A program made the translations under genes and the position numbers. A stretch of DNA of 64,000 nt from Madurella fahalii (Eukaryota; Ascomycota; Sordariomycetes; Sordariales). Positions 1-11,106 of the stretch are shown piece by piece. Every line of letters begins with the position of its first letter. Within the stretch, counting starts at the first letter, position 1. The notes below the pieces were generated by a model, which ran no database searches, was not told the origin of the DNA, and saw nothing but the letters and a program-made list of their open reading frames with translations. Location: contig CM056878.1 of the NCBI GenBank assembly GCA_029876055.1, positions 1,860,001 to 1,924,000 of the forward strand. Direction: 5' to 3'.

Positions 1-1
1 C

Positions 2-1102
2 ATCTACCCCAACGGCCTGAGCATGACGGTGCCCGCCGAGGCCCAGGAGCAACTCCTGCGCACCATCCGCGGGCTCGAGGACGTCGTCATGCTGCAGCCG
101 GGCTACGGCGTCGAGTACGACTACGTCGACCCGCGCAGCCTGAAGCGGACTCTCGAGACAAAAGCCATCCGCGGGCTCTTCCTGGCTGGGCAGATCAACG
201 GCACGACGGGCTATGAAGAAGCCGCAGGACAAGGTATCATCGCGGGCATCAACGCGGGCCTCTCGGCGCTTGGCCGCGCGCCCATCACCCTCTCTCGGGC
301 CGACGCCTACATTGGCATCATGATCGACGACCTCGTAACCAAGGGCGTGTCGGAGCCCTACCGCATGTTCACGTCGCGCAGCGAGTTCCGCCTGTCGACG
401 CGCGCCGACAACGCCGACACGCGCCTGACGGCGTCGGGCCGCGCCTGGGGCGTGGTGGGCGACGTGCGCTGGCGGCGTTTCCGCGACGACCAGCAGCGCG
501 CCGCCGACCTGCACCGCGTCCTCCGCTCCACCCTCCTCACCCCGCAAGCCTGGCGGCGCGCCGGGCTCGCCCTGGCCGCGCTCAAGGACGACGACACGCG
601 CCGCCGCGACGGCGTCGAGGTGCTCCAGCTGCGCGGGGTGCAGCCCGCCGACCTGTGGCGCGCCCTGCCCGGCGTGGCCAACGACAACGACAACGACTAC
701 AGCGGCGGCGGAGGCGACGGCGGCTTCCCCCGCCGCGTGCGCGAGCGCGTCGTCGTCGACGCGCTCTACGCGCCCTACGTGCGCATCCAGCAGGCCCAGG
801 CGGCGCGCATGTCGCGCGACGAGGGGCTCGCGCTGCCCCCGGACCTCGACTACGACGCCGTCGTGCACCTGTCGCTCGCCGAGCGCGACGCCCTCAAGGC
901 CGCGCGGCCCGAGACCATCGCCCAGGCCCGGCGCGTCGAGGGCGTCACCCCCGCCGGGCTGGTCAAGCTGCTGCGCTACGTGCAGAGGCCCGGCGGGAGC
1001 GGGGGGAGACGGTCGCTGCCGTTGAGGGGCTGGATGTGGAGGGCGTGGAGGACTTGGAGACGCTGGATGCGAAGAGCAGGGTGGCCGAGTTGTGAGCTGT
1101 GA
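2..1102 (+). CDS. MTO1: MTO1/GidA-type tRNA uridine modification enzyme, 3' part only
   Basis: The coding frame is already open at the left edge, so the 5' part with the FAD-binding fold lies outside the window. The visible ~366 residues carry family features: GLFLAGQINGTTGYEEAAGQG near residue 60, then GVSEPYRMFTSRSEFRLSTR (RSE-R-L signature), and the helical C-terminal domain ending LLRYVQ. MTO1, with the GTPase MSS1, installs the carboxymethylaminomethyl-type group on wobble U of mitochondrial tRNAs, so a mitochondrial location is expected. An Asn/Asp and Gly-rich insert sits at about 690-725. The extreme C terminus is odd: after LLRYVQR the open frame becomes a basic Trp/Arg-rich tail, while the frame one base back (from about 1000) reads an acidic tail ending DAKSRVAEL with its stop at 1093-1095. 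This suggests a one-base loss near 970-1006, by mutation or sequencing error. Family assignment is secure; the true 3' end is not. Confidence 0.93.
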   Translation: MYPNGLSMTVPAEAQEQLLRTIRGLEDVVMLQPGYGVEYDYVDPRSLKRTLETKAIRGLFLAGQINGTTGYEEAAGQGIIAGINAGLSALGRAPITLSRADAYIGIMIDDLVTKGVSEPYRMFTSRSEFRLSTRADNADTRLTASGRAWGVVGDVRWRRFRDDQQRAADLHRVLRSTLLTPQAWRRAGLALAALKDDDTRRRDGVEVLQLRGVQPADLWRALPGVANDNDNDYSGGGGDGGFPRRVRERVVVDALYAPYVRIQQAQAARMSRDEGLALPPDLDYDAVVHLSLAERDALKAARPETIAQARRVEGVTPAGLVKLLRYVQRPGGSGGRRSLPLRGWMWRAWRTWRRWMRRAGWPSCEL

Positions 1103-1642
1103 ATGCCGCGGAGGGGGGGGGGGGGGGTTTACTGTAAAACTACTAGAACTTTTTTCGAGGTCGGGAGGAAGAGGGCGGGGGGAGGGTATTGTATTTGTAG
1201 AGGTACATGACACATTATGGATAATGCTGGGTCAGCATCAAACGGTCGGCGTAGCTACACAGTCGTCTTTCTTGCGTTTTGTTCAATTGGATTTGACTTT
1301 GTATGTATTAATGATGCTTTGCCGCACCGCAGCCTCCTGTCTCCTGTCTTCTGTCTGAACCATGCCCTGAGAATAATCATACAGCTGCGCAGTCGCCCTT
1401 GACTGGGACGGCTACACTCGTGGCTGTCTCCAGCCCTAGGGGATGTTTTAGGCGCGGCAGCTGCTCAAAAAGCGATAGTGGCCTGCTCTCTACCACATCA
1501 TTATTTGATCGGCCGACCGTCTTCGAGGGAATACGTTGATAACTCCCAAGCAATTTAACAGTACCATGGGTTCAGCTTCCCTTGGAATGTAGCGGGAACC
1601 TGAGATGACGTGCTCGGGTTGACACTAGGCGCTATTCACCTA
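1103..1642. other. convergent intergenic region MTO1/CRD1
   Basis: This 540-bp stretch lies between the 3' ends of two convergent genes. Apart from the poly-G run I see only short, non-conserved reading frames. It presumably holds the two 3' UTRs. Confidence 0.6.
1113..1127 (+). repeat. poly-G run (15 G)
   Basis: A run of 15 consecutive G lies immediately 3' of the MTO1 stop codon. Runs like this are prone to length error in sequencing. Confidence 0.9.
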
Positions 1643-2898
1643 TCACCTTTGCTCCTTGTCCTTGCTGTTCGCCTCTCCCCCTCCCTTTGGCGGCGGCTGC
1701 GGCTGCGTTAGGATCTTGACGGCGTCCTTGCTGTAGACGTAGCTGGCGCCGCTCCAAATTGTTGTCATCGCGACGACGTACCTGCAATGCGAGAGGTTAG
1801 TAACGGGCGGGTGAAGACCGGCGAAGAAGCGCCGCGAGAAACCGAAAGCGGAAACGCACTGCATAATGCCCAGTGGAGTACCCAAATCGACCGATGGAAC
1901 CACGGGCGCAATCGTGGTCAGACCCATGAGCCCGAGTTGCAGTGCCGTATTGTACTTGCTGATAGTAGTGGGCCGCACCTCCGCCGAGGGCAACGAGAAG
2001 TCCCAGTACCGCGCAAGCGTCTTGGGCGGGGGCAGCGAGATCCAGCGGTAATAGATGGCCGAGATGGCCAGGGCTACGTCACGGCCGAGGATAATGACGG
2101 CGAGCCACACTGTAGGGATTGCGATTAGAAATCGCTAACGGGAAAAATGGCGAGAGAGCGGAAACGGAAGTGGGGCAGCGGGCGCATTACCTGGAAGCGC
2201 CCCTTTCATCGCCAGAGCCACTGTCAGCACCGTCATAAGCGTCTTGTCGGCCATCGGGTCAATGACTGTCCCAACCACCGTCTTGAGGTTCCAGCGGCGG
2301 GCAATCCAACCATCAAGCAGGTCGGTAACGCCAGCGTAGGCAAACAGGCCAAGGGCCATGGCGTGGTAGTCGTGCAGGATGCAGTAGCCGATAAAGGGTG
2401 CGGCAACGAGCCGTGAGGCAGTCAGCAGGTTGGGGACCGTGTAGATGTTCTCGCGGAGCGTTGTCTTGGCCATGACGGGCAGCATCTTGCGCAGGGCCGA
2501 GGCTGGTGAAGTCTGGGGTTTGGAAAGCGGCTCTGGTCTAGGTGGCCTAGTTGTTAGCTAATGCGGCCCATGCAGGTCAGGCTTCCAGGCTGACGGCAGG
2601 AGGACGCATCTGAGCCGTCAAGTTAAAGAGGAGTGTCGGAATAGAGCCAATCGTACCTCGCTCCCTCTCCCGCTCCCGCTTCTGCCTCTGTTCTGGCCTC
2701 AGTTGGCTTCCCAGCCCCCGACTTCCATAGCGTAGATGATGTAAACAAAGTCGCCCGCCCTCGGCCCCTAGCACAAAGTTCCGTGAACCGCGCTCGGCGA
2801 GCAACCGCACCCGGGGTGGAGCCAAGCAAACACGGTATGCCAGCACCTGTCCAGGTCGCAATTGAGAGCTTTGTCAGCCCTCGGAGATAGAACGACAT
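1643..2898 (-). CDS. CRD1: cardiolipin synthase (CDP-alcohol phosphatidyltransferase family)
   Basis: I assemble four exons: 2657-2898, 2191-2546, 1860-2109 and 1643-1781. The introns are 110, 80 and 78 bp, all GT...AG, and the frame stays open for 328 aa. The CDP-alcohol phosphotransferase signature D-x2-D-G-x2-A-R...G-x3-D-x3-D is visible as DLLDGWIARR followed by GTVIDPMADK. Hydrophobic stretches on both sides (LVAAPFIGYCIL; VWLAVIILGRDVALAI) fit an inner-membrane enzyme. The first exon starts MSFYLRGLTKL and is rich in Arg, Ser and Ala, which fits a mitochondrial presequence. The enzyme condenses CDP-diacylglycerol with phosphatidylglycerol to give cardiolipin. The bacterial-like PGP synthase belongs to the same superfamily, but length, targeting and context favour eukaryotic-type cardiolipin synthase. 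The exon 1 junction is the least certain part. Confidence 0.88.
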
Positions 2899-3540
2899 TA
2901 CGATGACGACAAGGCCGTGTCTCGGCCTACCATGCGCATCGTCCTCTGGCTGCGGCCCTTGTGGCGTAGGTTATCGCGCCAGATCAGCGGTCTTGGCCGT
3001 CAAGCCAACGATACGCACTGTGCTCTTTTTCGTAGGGGACTTCTTGCTATGCGCGGGCTCCCAAACTGCAGCGAACACCAGCAGTGAGTCAATGGGATGC
3101 GGTCGCGGAGAGAAATTGTGCCGTCAGCGCCGATGCGCGGCACGACGACGGGGGTTTTAGAGACACGGCCCTTCTCTGTCTATCCAATTGGCCGTACCTG
3201 CCTAGTTCCAACGAATGCCCTCGGCGTAGGCCCGGGACAGAAAAAGCCGTGGCTCGGGCCAGTAAAGCTGGACGCCAGTAGCAATAGGGCCCGTCACGTC
3301 AAAGATGTCGCTTTGTCGGAGGTCGTCTAATCCCGGAGCCAAGGCACCACTTTCTTCGATGATGTTATTATTTGACGTTGCCCAACGCAATCGCACTGAA
3401 GCGTGAAAACCTAGATGGCGCCAGTGGCAAGGAAAGTGAACTAGGAAGTTTTACATATCTGCTTACCAGCTGAACCAAGGGTATCGCATGAGGTTATTGG
3501 GGTTTCGCTAAAAATGCAGGGATGGGAAGTGGGGCCCAGA

Positions 3541-3946
3541 TTCTCAGGGAGACGTTATCGCTCAGAGGTTTTGGCCCGTGCACTACAGGGGCGATTTCAA
3601 TTGGTTTCAATCAATTTACCGCGCTGGGGACTTGTACGAAATCCGCCTTCAACCCTCCGAAAACCAGTTCAGATTTTCCTACCATAAACCAATGGAACAA
3701 ATTCTTTTTTTCTGCTAAACTATTACCTTGCTCAAAAGCGATATAGAGCCCTCTTTTCTTTTTTAAATGGTGGCATGGGTGTCGCGGTAAAGTATTGTTC
3801 TTCAATGCACATAAATTTGGCCTCTTGATGAGCTTCAAAAACAGGGCTGGGAGGTCTGTGCAATACCCTCTAATACTAAATACAGTGTACATCACCCCTG
3901 TAGTGCACGTGCCACAACCTCTGAGGGATAACAGCTCCCGATTCTC
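3541..3946. mobile_element. inverted-repeat element, MITE-like (non-coding)
   Basis: The segment 3541-3594 is an imperfect inverted copy of 3891-3946. Both arms contain the cores CTCAGAGGTT and GTGCACTACAGGGG in the same order when one arm is reverse-complemented, and match over most of about 50 bp. They enclose about 300 bp of AT-rich DNA with no coding potential. Long terminal inverted repeats around a short non-coding core are typical of MITEs or solo remnants of DNA transposons. I cannot identify a clean target-site duplication. It could also be two copies of one short repeat in opposite orientation. Confidence 0.6.
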
Positions 3947-4176
3947 ATCACACGCATCTTCGCAGCGGCACATGCCGCCATGGGTAAGGTGTTTTGGGCA
4001 GCCCCCTTGTTTGTGTGCGTGGAGCTACTTTATTCCCACGACGCAATCTTCAAAAGAGGGACAATGGGAGCAGAGGAGCGATTGGGAGGGTAGTCTCAAT
4101 ATCCGCTGACTACCTCTTCAAAATATATTCCGCTGCATTGCTGCTTGTCAGTCACCTGGGCGTAGTTGTTCTGAAG

Positions 4177-4199
4177 AAAAAAAAAAAAAAAAAAAAAAA
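4177..4199 (+). repeat. poly-A run (23 A)
   Basis: An uninterrupted run of 23 A lies about 340 bp beyond the WOPR gene's 3' end and outside the inverted-repeat element. Confidence 0.9.
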
Positions 4200-4538
4200 G
4201 CTTCTGCAACATGCCAGATGATCATCTAATCTGTCGTAACCTCATCCAACCCGAAAGCCAAGAAACCTTTTCCAACAGTGCGGGATTCGGCACGATCCCC
4301 AACTCCGGAAAGCCAATTGCTCACTAGTACATGGTATCAAACGCTCTGCAAGGATTCAGATAACCGCCCAATGTCCAATACGCCTTAATCCTAGGACGCT
4401 TTGAGACAAAACAAAAGAAAGCAACAAATTAGGCCAACCACCCAACAGACAAAACTAACATCGAAAACAGAGAACCAAGCCCAACCCAGAAAGTACCCCA
4501 ATCCTAAGACACCCCGAATAACAGGAGACCTGCGCCCA

Positions 4539-5999
<1,461 letters not shown>

Positions 6000-6838
6000 C
6001 TCTTGTCTTCTGACGGTTGGGGCCGGCACGAAATGGGAAGGAAGGATACCACCTGATGGGAGTCTTGGTTTGGACGGTGGACAGGCTGGACAAGCCGGAA
6101 TTGATGAAAGACGTGTAAAGTGGATGGAATGGACAGAGAAGAGATATCCAGCTGGGCAGTTGAGAACTCGAGAGATGCAGCAGCCAGAAGGGGCGGGGGC
6201 CCGTGTACTTATGCGACAAGGACTGGATGTCGTAATGCACGAAGTTCGAGCTACCGCGGCGCAGATTTCAGGGCATATGCACAAAAGCACGTACAGCGAC
6301 GGAGGAGTGGGTGCGTTAGCGTGCCTACCTAGCTCTTGACGCCAACGCGGGTCGACTTGGACTCGGTGCCGATTCCGCGCAATCAGCAATCGAGACGGCC
6401 TTGGTGTGTACACGGGATGGCACCTGTTGTCCAGACTTGCAACTCAGTCTCACCCCTCGCGCCTCGCTCTTCCAGCTTCTATTGTCAGTCAAAATCCGCT
6501 TGTATTCTTCCCCCCCCCCCCCCCCCTTTCTCTCTTTTTCCTCCGGAGCTGATACAGTCTACGAAATTGGTTTACATTCCCTCCGTCTTGCCTTGGATTC
6601 ATCTCAGTGCTCCCGGGACAGCACCTTTGGCGCACGGCGTCCGTGTACATGGATGGATACCGCTCTCAGTAACGGCGCATGGCCATCGGGGAATTCTCGG
6701 CCATGTGACAGCGATCCATGCAAACAGTCAATTATGTTGGCCTAATTCCTAGTAAACTCGACGCTCAGGGTGCTGATCGGAATGGCATCCATTGTACTAA
6801 CTACTGCCTGGACGGTCAAGGCACCGATGGGGATGGCA
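6000..6838. other. intergenic region TDP1 3' / WOPR promoter
   Basis: This interval holds the 5' flank of the WOPR gene and the 3' flank of TDP1. It contains a 17-C run at 6510-6526 followed by a pyrimidine tract. I see no conserved reading frame. Confidence 0.6.
6510..6526 (+). repeat. poly-C run (17 C)
   Basis: Seventeen consecutive C are followed by TTTCTCTCTTTTTC, giving a long pure pyrimidine strand between WOPR and TDP1. Confidence 0.9.
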
Positions 6839-9336
6839 TCATGAAGCTTGGTATAACCACGGCGCCGCGCTATCTTCTAAATTGGTCGAGAGCTGCCTGG
6901 CAGGCCACTCCATGGGGACCGGGACGCAGCCCCTGAACACGACATCTAGGTCGGCACTGTGACTTTCGTGTCCCATCTCCGGTCGAAGACCTTGTTGGCC
7001 TGGCCGGTGAACTAAACCCGAAGCCGGTACCAGAACACCACATTCCCTAAATGAGGAGACCTTCGAGTCAGCGGGACGGCCGTGTTTGCGCTCTGTTCCC
7101 TTGGGCAGAGAGAGAAGCGTCCTAAGGAGTACCTACCAATTACGGCAGGTAAGCCTAGGCCTGCCGGTTCCACGATCCGTAACGAGCCGGCCCCTTTTCG
7201 GTGAGGTTAGAATGATGGAGTAATCTTGCTCGCTTGCAGCCGCCGCTGCCCGTTCACAATCGGTGACGTTATATTTCCCAGCGAGCAAGGGGTACTGCGT
7301 ACTCACCAGGCACTTTCAGAAAGATTGGCACTCCCAACGTACGCGAAGCAGTGCGCCATCTTGGGCCTAACGTAGATGATCTTGCTGTGCATTAACAGGC
7401 CATCACGGACAGACTTGCAATCCCTCAGGACGCTACGGGGGAACGAATCTGCTTGCCACCATCGGGCTTGAAAACAAATGGTCCCAGCACTCTAGCGTCG
7501 GAGATATCAGAGTGATCAGCGCGAGAAGAAGGCTCGAGAGACGGTAGGCGTCCGAGGACTTACGTTCTTGCCACCTTTACTGCAGGCGACGGTGTCTCGG
7601 GATGGGAAGTAAACGCGCACATGGTCCCGTATGGCGCCGGGCTTTGTCGAGCCGGAGGCTTTAGTCCTACGCTCGCTGTTTCGAGTCTCATACTCCTCCA
7701 GGCCAGAGTCGCCTGGTACCGTCAGAACATAGAGCAGCACGTGGTGCTGTTCAAGCACCTCAGGATGGGCACATGCCTTGGCAAGCGTAGTAAAGTGCCC
7801 GCAGGAGATCATCGTTGGTGGCACCGAGGGACGAGCACTGAGCAATCCTACCCGCCTCAGCACTTCTCTTCCCCGACGCGTGGGCAGTCATTGGAACGTC
7901 GAAAGAGCACTGACCACGTAATCCAGCTCAACGGGCCTCGAAGAACCGAAACCGAGGGACTTAACCATGCGACCCAATCCGCAATACCCTTATCACTGAT
8001 GCGTCAGTTGGGCCGCCACCGTTTGCGACAAATACACCGCAAGGGTGCGGCGGCGAGATATGGGCTCACCTGTTCTCCTCCATGAGTTATTGGCGCTGTG
8101 GGAGCCGGCTCTGTTGGGGTCTCCTGTTAGGTATTGAACCCCTGTAATTGAAGGGGGGACCCACATGGAGTGCACGAAGCCATAGCGGCTCGTCTCTGAG
8201 AAATCGTAATTTCGTAGACTGCCTACGAGCCTCTCGTCCAACCCTTGAGCGAGTAGGAAATAAGAGAGTTCCTCGCCGAAAGGTGTGAGCTTCTGGGCGT
8301 CCCGCTGTTCTGCTGACTGAAACTTGGGGAGGTCGATAATGAAGACCATCTAGACCCGTGGCCGTCAGCACTTGCCCTTTCTTCCGCAACAGAGCAACGT
8401 ACATTCTCCATCGTGCCGGTTTCTCCCCAATCATACGACATCAGGTTGCCGGTTGGGACGGCGATGCGCATGTAATTCCCGTACTTGAGGAGCTGAAGTT
8501 TGGAATGCATGCTGCCCATTGCCTGCATCGGGGGGAAACAAAACCGGATTCTCTCGCGCGGCACGTTGGACCTCATCTCTTCTCTCTTTTTGCCTGTCAG
8601 CGTGTTGTCCTATAAAAACCGATCCTCGACAGGAACTGCTCACCTGCGCCTCGTCGGCGGCGAAGGCAATCAGAACTAGCTTCGTCCGCGCCAAATCGAT
8701 CTTCGAGAGGAGCCACTCCTCGTCCCACTGGTACGAACTCAACACGGCCAGCTCGAGCTGGTGTTTCTGAAACACCTCCTCTATCTTGATGTCGTCACCG
8801 TGCCGCGGCTGGCCAAACGCCCACGTCTTCTTGACGACCCCTCGTGGAAAAGGGAGACTGGAATTTCGTGTTTTACCGGCCGAGACAGCTGGCTCCAATT
8901 TCGCAGGTACCTCTTCCTTCTCACGAGCAGGACCCGACGGCAGCGATGACGGCGCGGTAGCTATCCTTGGGCGTTGCGCCGGTCTCGATGAGGAAACGTC
9001 AGCGGGCCCGGATGCCTTCCGCTTGCTCAGTCTCGCTAATCGCTCTTCTTCCATCTTCTTCCGATCCAGGCCGAGAGCGGAGAGACTGGACGATGGAGCA
9101 AGCGTGTTCTCTGTTGCTGTTGGCAACTGCGGGCGGGTGTCGTCGGAATCCATTACGCTGTCAAGCTTGTCGACATCGCAATCGTCTTCTTGTGTCAGAT
9201 CAATGAACCCAGAAACACGCGCTTTATTTGGCCGTTGAGTTGGGGCCTGATCGAGCGAGCGCGCGATGGCGATTCGCAGGGCTTCATCTTCGTCTTCGTC
9301 CCCGTTGATCTCAGCGACCCAATTGTCGGCCATCAT
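6839..9336 (-). CDS. TDP1: tyrosyl-DNA phosphodiesterase 1
   Basis: I assemble ten exons: 8644-9336, 8403-8585, 8165-8349, 8070-8110, 7915-7988, 7777-7837, 7564-7712, 7307-7491, 7137-7193 and 6839-7046. The frame stays open for 611 aa, the usual size. Both HKD half-sites are present: MHSKLQLLKY with N in VPTGNL (about H258, K260, N278) and LLMHSKIIYV with N in VGSANLSESAW (about H497, K499, N518). Other family blocks are TGYCGLGRMVKSL, RDHVRVYFPSRDTV and GTICFQARWW. TDP1 hydrolyses the 3' phosphotyrosyl link left by trapped topoisomerase I and acts in the nucleus. The N-terminal ~200 residues are acidic and Ser-rich and include a UIM-like motif (DEALRIAIARSLDQ, 17-30) and a SIM-like motif (FIDLTQEDD, 44-52). 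Intron 6 (7713-7776) appears to be GC-AG. The exon 1/2 acceptor was chosen by frame and family fit and is less certain than the rest. Confidence 0.93.
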
Positions 9337-11106
9337 TTAACGTCTTCTGGAGCGACTGCGCAAAAGCTCGGCGAAAGGAAAATGAAAATTGCACTCGCAA
9401 ACGGAGAGAATTACCTGTTGGATTCAAATTTTGGATGATACGAATAAAGTTGGCAGGGAGTGTTTGTTATCTGAGCATGATCATCACGGTGTTCTTTCGA
9501 GGTCATGTGACTGCCGCCGCATTCACATTGTAAACAAACAAAAAGGGGCAATTGCGATATCGGTTTACGACTACCGTAGCTCAGAGAAATTACATGTGAC
9601 AATTGGAATACGGGGCCCCCTTATTGTAGTGGAAGACATGCTCGGTTCCTTCCACTTCCCCCTCTAGTAAGTGTCCACTCGCTTGTATGAGCGCCTGCTT
9701 CCTCGTGTTCTCCTACTCGCGCTCGAATCAGTGTCTATGAGGGAACCTGATGTGGTGGGAATATCGTGGCTTCATGACATTCCAAAACTGCTACGTATGT
9801 TCTGTCTAGAAACTGATGATGGTCGAATCCACAATATATGTTCCCCCCGAAAAAAAAAAAAAAAATCTTTTTCTTTGCCGTTTAGTATTTGTCTGGGATA
9901 TGCGACATGTCGCAATGTGTTCCGGAAGACGACCGCCCCTCCAACCTTCCATCCACCCGTTGTCATGGCCTCCCGCCCTCCGTCAAGCTCAAATCAACTC
10001 CATATTCAGGGCAGATCCTCGCCGGAGAAAGGAGCGAGCGACTGCGCGTGACGAAGGGCTGTCACATCAGGTATCCTCCTCTCCTAGCCCCCAGTCCCTG
10101 ACCCTATCCCATATCCCATGCTCCATGCTCCATGCTCCATGCTCCATGCCCCATCCTAATCCATGGGGGAGAAAATGGACGCCCAACCACCCCATCTAAC
10201 CATTCCATTCGCAGACCGAGTTCCCAGAACCTCCCAACCGAAGTAAGCAAAAGCAAAACAACCGGCGGCAATGGGTATCAGCTTAAAAAAAGAACCAGCG
10301 TCCTCAATACAGCAGTCCCGATGGGTCCATACCCGCCTCATACCGATACCAAAAAAATGTGGTGGAAAAGAAAACGACATAGACCCAAAAGACCTGATTC
10401 GCCGGTGTGTCTTAAAGAAGAGGGAGCAAACCAAAGACAAAATGATATGCGCCCGTCTCGTTATGTTCGAGATGCCCCATGCAACCCTTTGCCTTTGCTT
10501 TCCGCCTCTCCTCCTGCTTTGCCTGCCTCTATATCTTAGCCTCGGTTCGTAGCTCGCCGTCCTCTCCGTCCCTCTAATGAGTGAGTGAGCCTGGCTGGAG
10601 CGGAAACGTCCAACAGACGCCGATGCAGAAGATGAGATAAGTCGGTAGGTAGAATGAAGTGACGAGGAGAACGTGTGAGAAATGGAAACCAAAGAGTGTA
10701 TGTACCACCCCCCATCCGTCCAGAGCTGATGATGCCGGCAACGCAAGCAAGCAGAAACGCAAGCAGGCCAACCCCGACCTGAATCCGTCTGCAACGTGCG
10801 CCCGAACACACAAACCACAGCTGTGCCGCGTCCCGCTCCCCAATGCTCCTATGACAAAAGCCCAGCCAGCCCCTTCCTGGAACCCACTAGCTTGTCCACC
10901 GCACCAAACACCTTTCAACGCCGGAAGAAATCAAAAGAAATAAGATTAACACCATGATGATTCCAGATGCGACAAGTAAGATGCAATGCCGATCTGACAA
11001 ACGAGAGCTGTTGCACATATCGCACTGTGCTTGGCTGCCTGTCCAGATATAAAGAAGGGGGACAGACAGCGGGTACAAACATATCGAAGATATGATGCCG
11101 CTCATC
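9337..11106. other. intergenic region TDP1 promoter / decapping activator 3' flank
   Basis: About 1.8 kb separates two minus-strand genes. It holds a 16-A run at 9850-9865 and a short 7-bp tandem array near 10117-10154. Reading frames here overlap on both strands without recognisable protein features. I see no gene. Confidence 0.55.
10117..10154 (+). repeat. 7-bp tandem repeat CCATGCT
   Basis: The unit CCATGCT recurs about five times with a degenerate last copy. Confidence 0.85.

Larger units (their letters stand above)
2899..4538. other. intergenic region with inverted-repeat element
   Basis: The right part is the 3' flank of the WOPR gene and the left part the CRD1 promoter. No reading frame looks conserved. 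The 3.48-4.2 kb part is clearly AT-richer than the surroundings and holds the inverted-repeat element listed separately. Confidence 0.6.
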
